From: Puniceicoccaceae bacterium
Lineage (GTDB): Bacteria > Verrucomicrobiota > Verrucomicrobiia > Opitutales > Coraliomargaritaceae
Direction of reading: 5' to 3'
DNA: 64,000 nt
Assembly (NCBI GenBank): GCA_018402305.1
Contig: JAGYJE010000001.1
Span: 124,001-188,000 of the forward strand
The stretch's first letter is position 1, and each line of letters opens with the position of its first letter. Below the pieces are notes generated by a model. That model saw nothing but the letters and a program-made list of their open reading frames with translations. It searched no databases and had not been told where the DNA came from. A program made the translations under genes and the position numbers. This document shows positions 61,209-64,000 of this stretch, piece after piece.

Positions 61209-63191
61209 ATGAACATTCTGTCTCCACTCGACTGGACGATTATCGTCTGCTTTATTCTTCTCATCACGGGCGCAGGCCTATTGATGTCCAAGCGCGCCGC
61301 CAGCGGCTGGGATGACTACCTGCTGGGCGGGCGCAAGCTGCCCTGGTACCTCCTCGGCATGTCGGGGATGTCAAAGTGGTTCGACGTGGCCGGGACCATG
61401 ATCATCACCTCCTTTTTGTTCATGTTGGGGCCGCAGGGGCTCTTCGTGGAGTTCCGGGGTGGGGCTGTGCTGGTGCTGGCTTTTCTTCTCGTCGTGGCGG
61501 GCAAGTGGAACCGCCGCTCCGGTTGCCGGACGGAAGCGGACTGGCAAATTTTCCGCTATGGCACAGGTAAAGACGCCGACGCGGCCCGCTTTCTCGCAGC
61601 GATCGTGGGCATCCTCGCGGTGGTCGGAGGGCTCGGTTATCTCGTCAAGGGGGCCCAGCTCTTCCTCGGCATGTTTCTGCCCTTTTCCCCCACCGTGGCG
61701 GCACTCAGTCTGGTCGGGATCACTACACTCTACACCATGTTTGCCGGGTTCTACGGGGTGGTTATTACGGATTTGATTCAGGGCCTGGTCATCCTTCTTT
61801 GCTCCGTCATCATCGGGATCATCGCCTGGTCGGCCATTGGTAGTGTCGAGAGCCTCGGGGCGACGGCGACCGCCGTCACGGGGAACGCGGGCTGGCTGGA
61901 CTACGCACCGGCCTGGAATGTGGACATGCCGGAGGCTTACGGCGCCTATGAGGGGCTGATTTTGGTGATGCTCTTTTACCTCATCCGTAACACCTTCTCC
62001 GGGGTGGGCGGAGGCAGCGAGCCGCGCTTCTTCGGTGCCAAGAGCGACCGCGAGTGCGGGCTGCAATGTTTGCTTCAGGGTGCGGTGGTGATGTTTCGCT
62101 GGCCGATGATGATCGGGATTGCGGTGCTCGGTATTTTCTTTGTCTCCCGCGAGATGCCGGATGCGGCCATTCCCCAAGAAGCCGCCCAAATTCTCAAAGA
62201 GCAGCATCCCACTATTCGGGAATCCCAGTGGGTGGGAATGGTTTCCGGCTATGCCAATCGACCCGAGGCGGTCGATGCGGCGCTGCAAGCGGATTTAAGT
62301 CGGGTGCTGGGTGAGGACTGGCCGGAGAAACTGCGCCTGGTCGGTTACCACGGCACGGTCAACCCCGAGCTCATCCTGCCCGCCGTGATCAAAACGGAGC
62401 TCCCCGTCGGCCTGCGGGGGCTCCTTCTGGTGGCCATGCTGGCGGCCCTCATGTCGACCTTTGACTCGGCCCTCAACGTGGCCAGTGGGCTCTTCGTCAA
62501 CGACATCTACCGGCGCTGGTTGCGACCCAAGGCGAGCGAGAAGGAATGCGTGCGTGCCTCCTATGTGACGGTTCCCCTGCTTGTCATGCTGGGTGTCTGG
62601 CTGGGGCTCGGCGCACACAGCATCAATGACATCTGGGGCTGGTTGGTCATGGGGCTGGGCACGGGGTCGGCGGCACCCGCCATTCTGCGCATGATCTGGT
62701 GGCGGATGAACGGCTGGGGTGTGGCGGCCAGTCTCTTTTGCGGAACCATTGCCGCGATTTTGCAGCGCGCCCTCATTCCCGAATTGAATGAATGGTTTCA
62801 GTTTCTGCTCATGGGCACGATTTCCTTTTCCGCCGCGATTGGGGTCAGTCTGCTGACCCGCCGCACCGACGACGCCACGGTGCTTAACTTTTACCGAAAG
62901 ACCAAGCCCTTTGGCTGGTGGAGGCCGATCCGCAGTCAACTAGCGGAGTCCGAGCAGCAGGCCATCCTGCGGGAGAACCGCACCGACATGATCGCCATCC
63001 CCTTCGTCCTGCTCGCCCAGGTCACGCTCTTCTTGATCGCCATGCTCGTGGTCATTCACGACTACGCCGGGATGCTGACGGTGCTGCCGCTCTTCCTCAT
63101 CGGTGCGGCCGGTATGTGGTGGTTCTGGTGGCGTCCTCTGGATGGCATGGAGGGCGGCGGACGTCACAACACAATCCAGTCTTCCAAGTAA
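61209..63191 (+). CDS. Sodium/solute symporter (SSS family)
   Basis: 660 residues from ATG 61209; the track's start at 61107 lies inside the preceding gene. About 13 membrane segments are seen, beginning LDWTIIVCFILLITGAGLLM, with the SSS opening SGWDDYLLGGRKLPWYLLGMSGMSKWF and the sodium-site stretch LLVAMLAALMSTFDSALNVASGLFVNDIYRRW. A hydrophilic loop of about 95 residues after the FFVSREMPD segment and a polar stretch before the last two helices are larger than in short SSS members. It imports an organic solute with sodium. Lying between two array members, it may take up the product released at the cell surface. Substrate not readable. Confidence 0.9.
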   Translation: MNILSPLDWTIIVCFILLITGAGLLMSKRAASGWDDYLLGGRKLPWYLLGMSGMSKWFDVAGTMIITSFLFMLGPQGLFVEFRGGAVLVLAFLLVVAGKWNRRSGCRTEADWQIFRYGTGKDADAARFLAAIVGILAVVGGLGYLVKGAQLFLGMFLPFSPTVAALSLVGITTLYTMFAGFYGVVITDLIQGLVILLCSVIIGIIAWSAIGSVESLGATATAVTGNAGWLDYAPAWNVDMPEAYGAYEGLILVMLFYLIRNTFSGVGGGSEPRFFGAKSDRECGLQCLLQGAVVMFRWPMMIGIAVLGIFFVSREMPDAAIPQEAAQILKEQHPTIRESQWVGMVSGYANRPEAVDAALQADLSRVLGEDWPEKLRLVGYHGTVNPELILPAVIKTELPVGLRGLLLVAMLAALMSTFDSALNVASGLFVNDIYRRWLRPKASEKECVRASYVTVPLLVMLGVWLGLGAHSINDIWGWLVMGLGTGSAAPAILRMIWWRMNGWGVAASLFCGTIAAILQRALIPELNEWFQFLLMGTISFSAAIGVSLLTRRTDDATVLNFYRKTKPFGWWRPIRSQLAESEQQAILRENRTDMIAIPFVLLAQVTLFLIAMLVVIHDYAGMLTVLPLFLIGAAGMWWFWWRPLDGMEGGGRHNTIQSSK

Positions 63192-63202
63192 AGTTAAACC
63201 CA

Positions 63203-64000
63203 ATGCTCTCGAAATTCACCCAATTCCTCTCCCTGAGCATGAGCCTGACCCTGAGCCTGCCCCCGCTGAATGCCCAATCGACCTGGAATGGCGGCGCGGG
63301 CGATTTCAACGAAGCGTCCAACTGGTCGCCCTCGGGGGTGCCGGCACAGAACACGCCTTTGACCATCGCGGCGGGCACAGCTACGGCCAGCGGGAGCGAT
63401 AGCTTTTTCGAGCGCGGCGCGGATACCCGCATCGAGGGCGGCGATTTGGTTCTCAATAATCTACGCTTTCTCAACGCCCGGGGAGGGGAGGCTCGCTTCC
63501 GTTTGGATGCGGGCTCCCTCCAGCACACGGGCACGTATTTCATCGTTGGCCAAACCACGAGCGGGCAATTTATTCAGCAGGGTGGTGCGGTCCAGACAGC
63601 CGTCAGCCGGGGCTTCTTCCTCTCCGACGGCGGCGGCGGGAGCAGCCTTCTGCAGTTGTCCGGGGGCAGTTTTGCGGTGGAGATGAACGGAACTTACAAC
63701 ACAGAGCTGCATAATGTCTGGATGGGACGGGGCGTGGCCAACGGCGGAGCGAATGATCGCCTGGTCGTGGATGGCGGCAATCTTTCGATTCGCAATACCG
63801 CCACCGCTCCGAGCGAGCGCTGGTTTAAAATGACCCGAAACTCAAGCCTGCTACTCGAATCGGGCCGCATCGATTTGCTCGACTTTCAAGCCGTGGCCAT
63901 CGGCCAGGGGCGTTCCGGTGTGGAGGCCTCGGACACGGCCAGCATGATTTTGCGTGGCGGCACGATGCGGGCGGAGGTCCGGGTTGCCTTCGTGCTTGGC
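63203..64000 (+). CDS. Exported beta-solenoid protein, array member 5 (3' end outside window)
   Basis: Missing from the ORF track because no stop lies in the window. 266 residues are visible from ATG 63203, 11 bp after the symporter stop. The signal peptide is SLSMSLTLSLPPLNAQ, then STWNGGAGDFNEASNWSPSGVPAQN. It continues LRFLNARGGEARFRLDAGS, GTYFIVGQTTSGQFIQQGGAVQTAVSRGFFLSDGGG and LHNVWMGRGVANGGANDRLVVDGGNLSIRNTATA, the strand order of members 1 and 3. Whether it ends with PEP-CTERM cannot be seen. Confidence 0.88.
   Translation, partial: MLSKFTQFLSLSMSLTLSLPPLNAQSTWNGGAGDFNEASNWSPSGVPAQNTPLTIAAGTATASGSDSFFERGADTRIEGGDLVLNNLRFLNARGGEARFRLDAGSLQHTGTYFIVGQTTSGQFIQQGGAVQTAVSRGFFLSDGGGGSSLLQLSGGSFAVEMNGTYNTELHNVWMGRGVANGGANDRLVVDGGNLSIRNTATAPSERWFKMTRNSSLLLESGRIDLLDFQAVAIGQGRSGVEASDTASMILRGGTMRAEVRVAFVLG

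Noticed and set aside
48715-64000. Classical autotransporters (type V secretion) for the array proteins
   Set aside because: No C-terminal 12-strand barrel is visible; only the passenger-type repeats are present.

Overview
The window looks like a chromosome segment of a Verrucomicrobiota bacterium, most likely of the Opitutia/Puniceicoccales (Coraliomargarita-like) type. The basis is the combination of PEP-CTERM sorted proteins, autotransporter-type beta-strand repeat proteins, a Verru_Chthon cassette protein A, prepilin-like proteins with an H-x9-DG style C-terminus, a sulfatase, and many glycoside-hydrolase-type proteins next to LacI, XylR-type AraC and GntR regulators. This is inferred from gene families; no rRNA or marker gene is present. 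The lifestyle suggested is degradation of complex, probably sulfated or amino-sugar-containing polysaccharides.

Region 1 (1-16.1 kb, + strand) is a LacI-controlled catabolic locus: LacI regulator, beta-propeller protein, sulfatase, prepilin-like protein, secreted TIM-barrel hydrolase, ThuA protein, GFO/IDH/MocA oxidoreductase, PEP-CTERM protein, DUF4091 protein, a deacetylase-fold-like protein and a small zinc-ribbon protein. Five near-identical palindromes (core TCCAATCGATTGGA) sit upstream of the regulator and of four other transcription starts, in two cases directly behind a TTGACA -35 box. They define a local LacI regulon by eye.

Region 2 (16.1-34.2 kb) holds further carbohydrate modules. 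A broken GntR copy is followed by a XylR-type regulator, a LamG/PEP-CTERM protein, a DUF2264 protein, a GH95-like enzyme (- strand), a DUF6259 secreted hydrolase and a prepilin-like protein. Then come a second XylR-type regulator (- strand), a LamG-like protein, a GH38 alpha-mannosidase, an intact GntR regulator whose first 312 bp match the broken copy, and an AraC regulator.

Region 3 (34.2-44.1 kb) carries a glycosidase-like protein, a C-terminal remnant of tagaturonate epimerase, and a minus-strand amino-sugar set (PIG-L deacetylase, ROK-like kinase, NagB-PIG-L fusion) divergent from an AraC regulator. About 1.1 kb of non-coding DNA follows, with a MITE-like element, other inverted repeats and a nuclease remnant.

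Region 4 (44.1-64.0 kb) is visibly more GC-rich. A frameshifted Verru_Chthon cassette protein A gene lies on the minus strand. It is followed by a plus-strand array of five paralogous exported beta-solenoid proteins that share an N-terminal W-T/N-G-G-x-G-D/F domain, interrupted by a Tat-exported metallophosphoesterase and a sodium/solute symporter. Only the first paralogue ends in PEP-CTERM; two are very large with discoidin-like and autotransporter-repeat regions; the last runs off the window. This array is the best candidate for an undescribed system.

No rRNA, tRNA, CRISPR array, transposase or phage gene was recognised.
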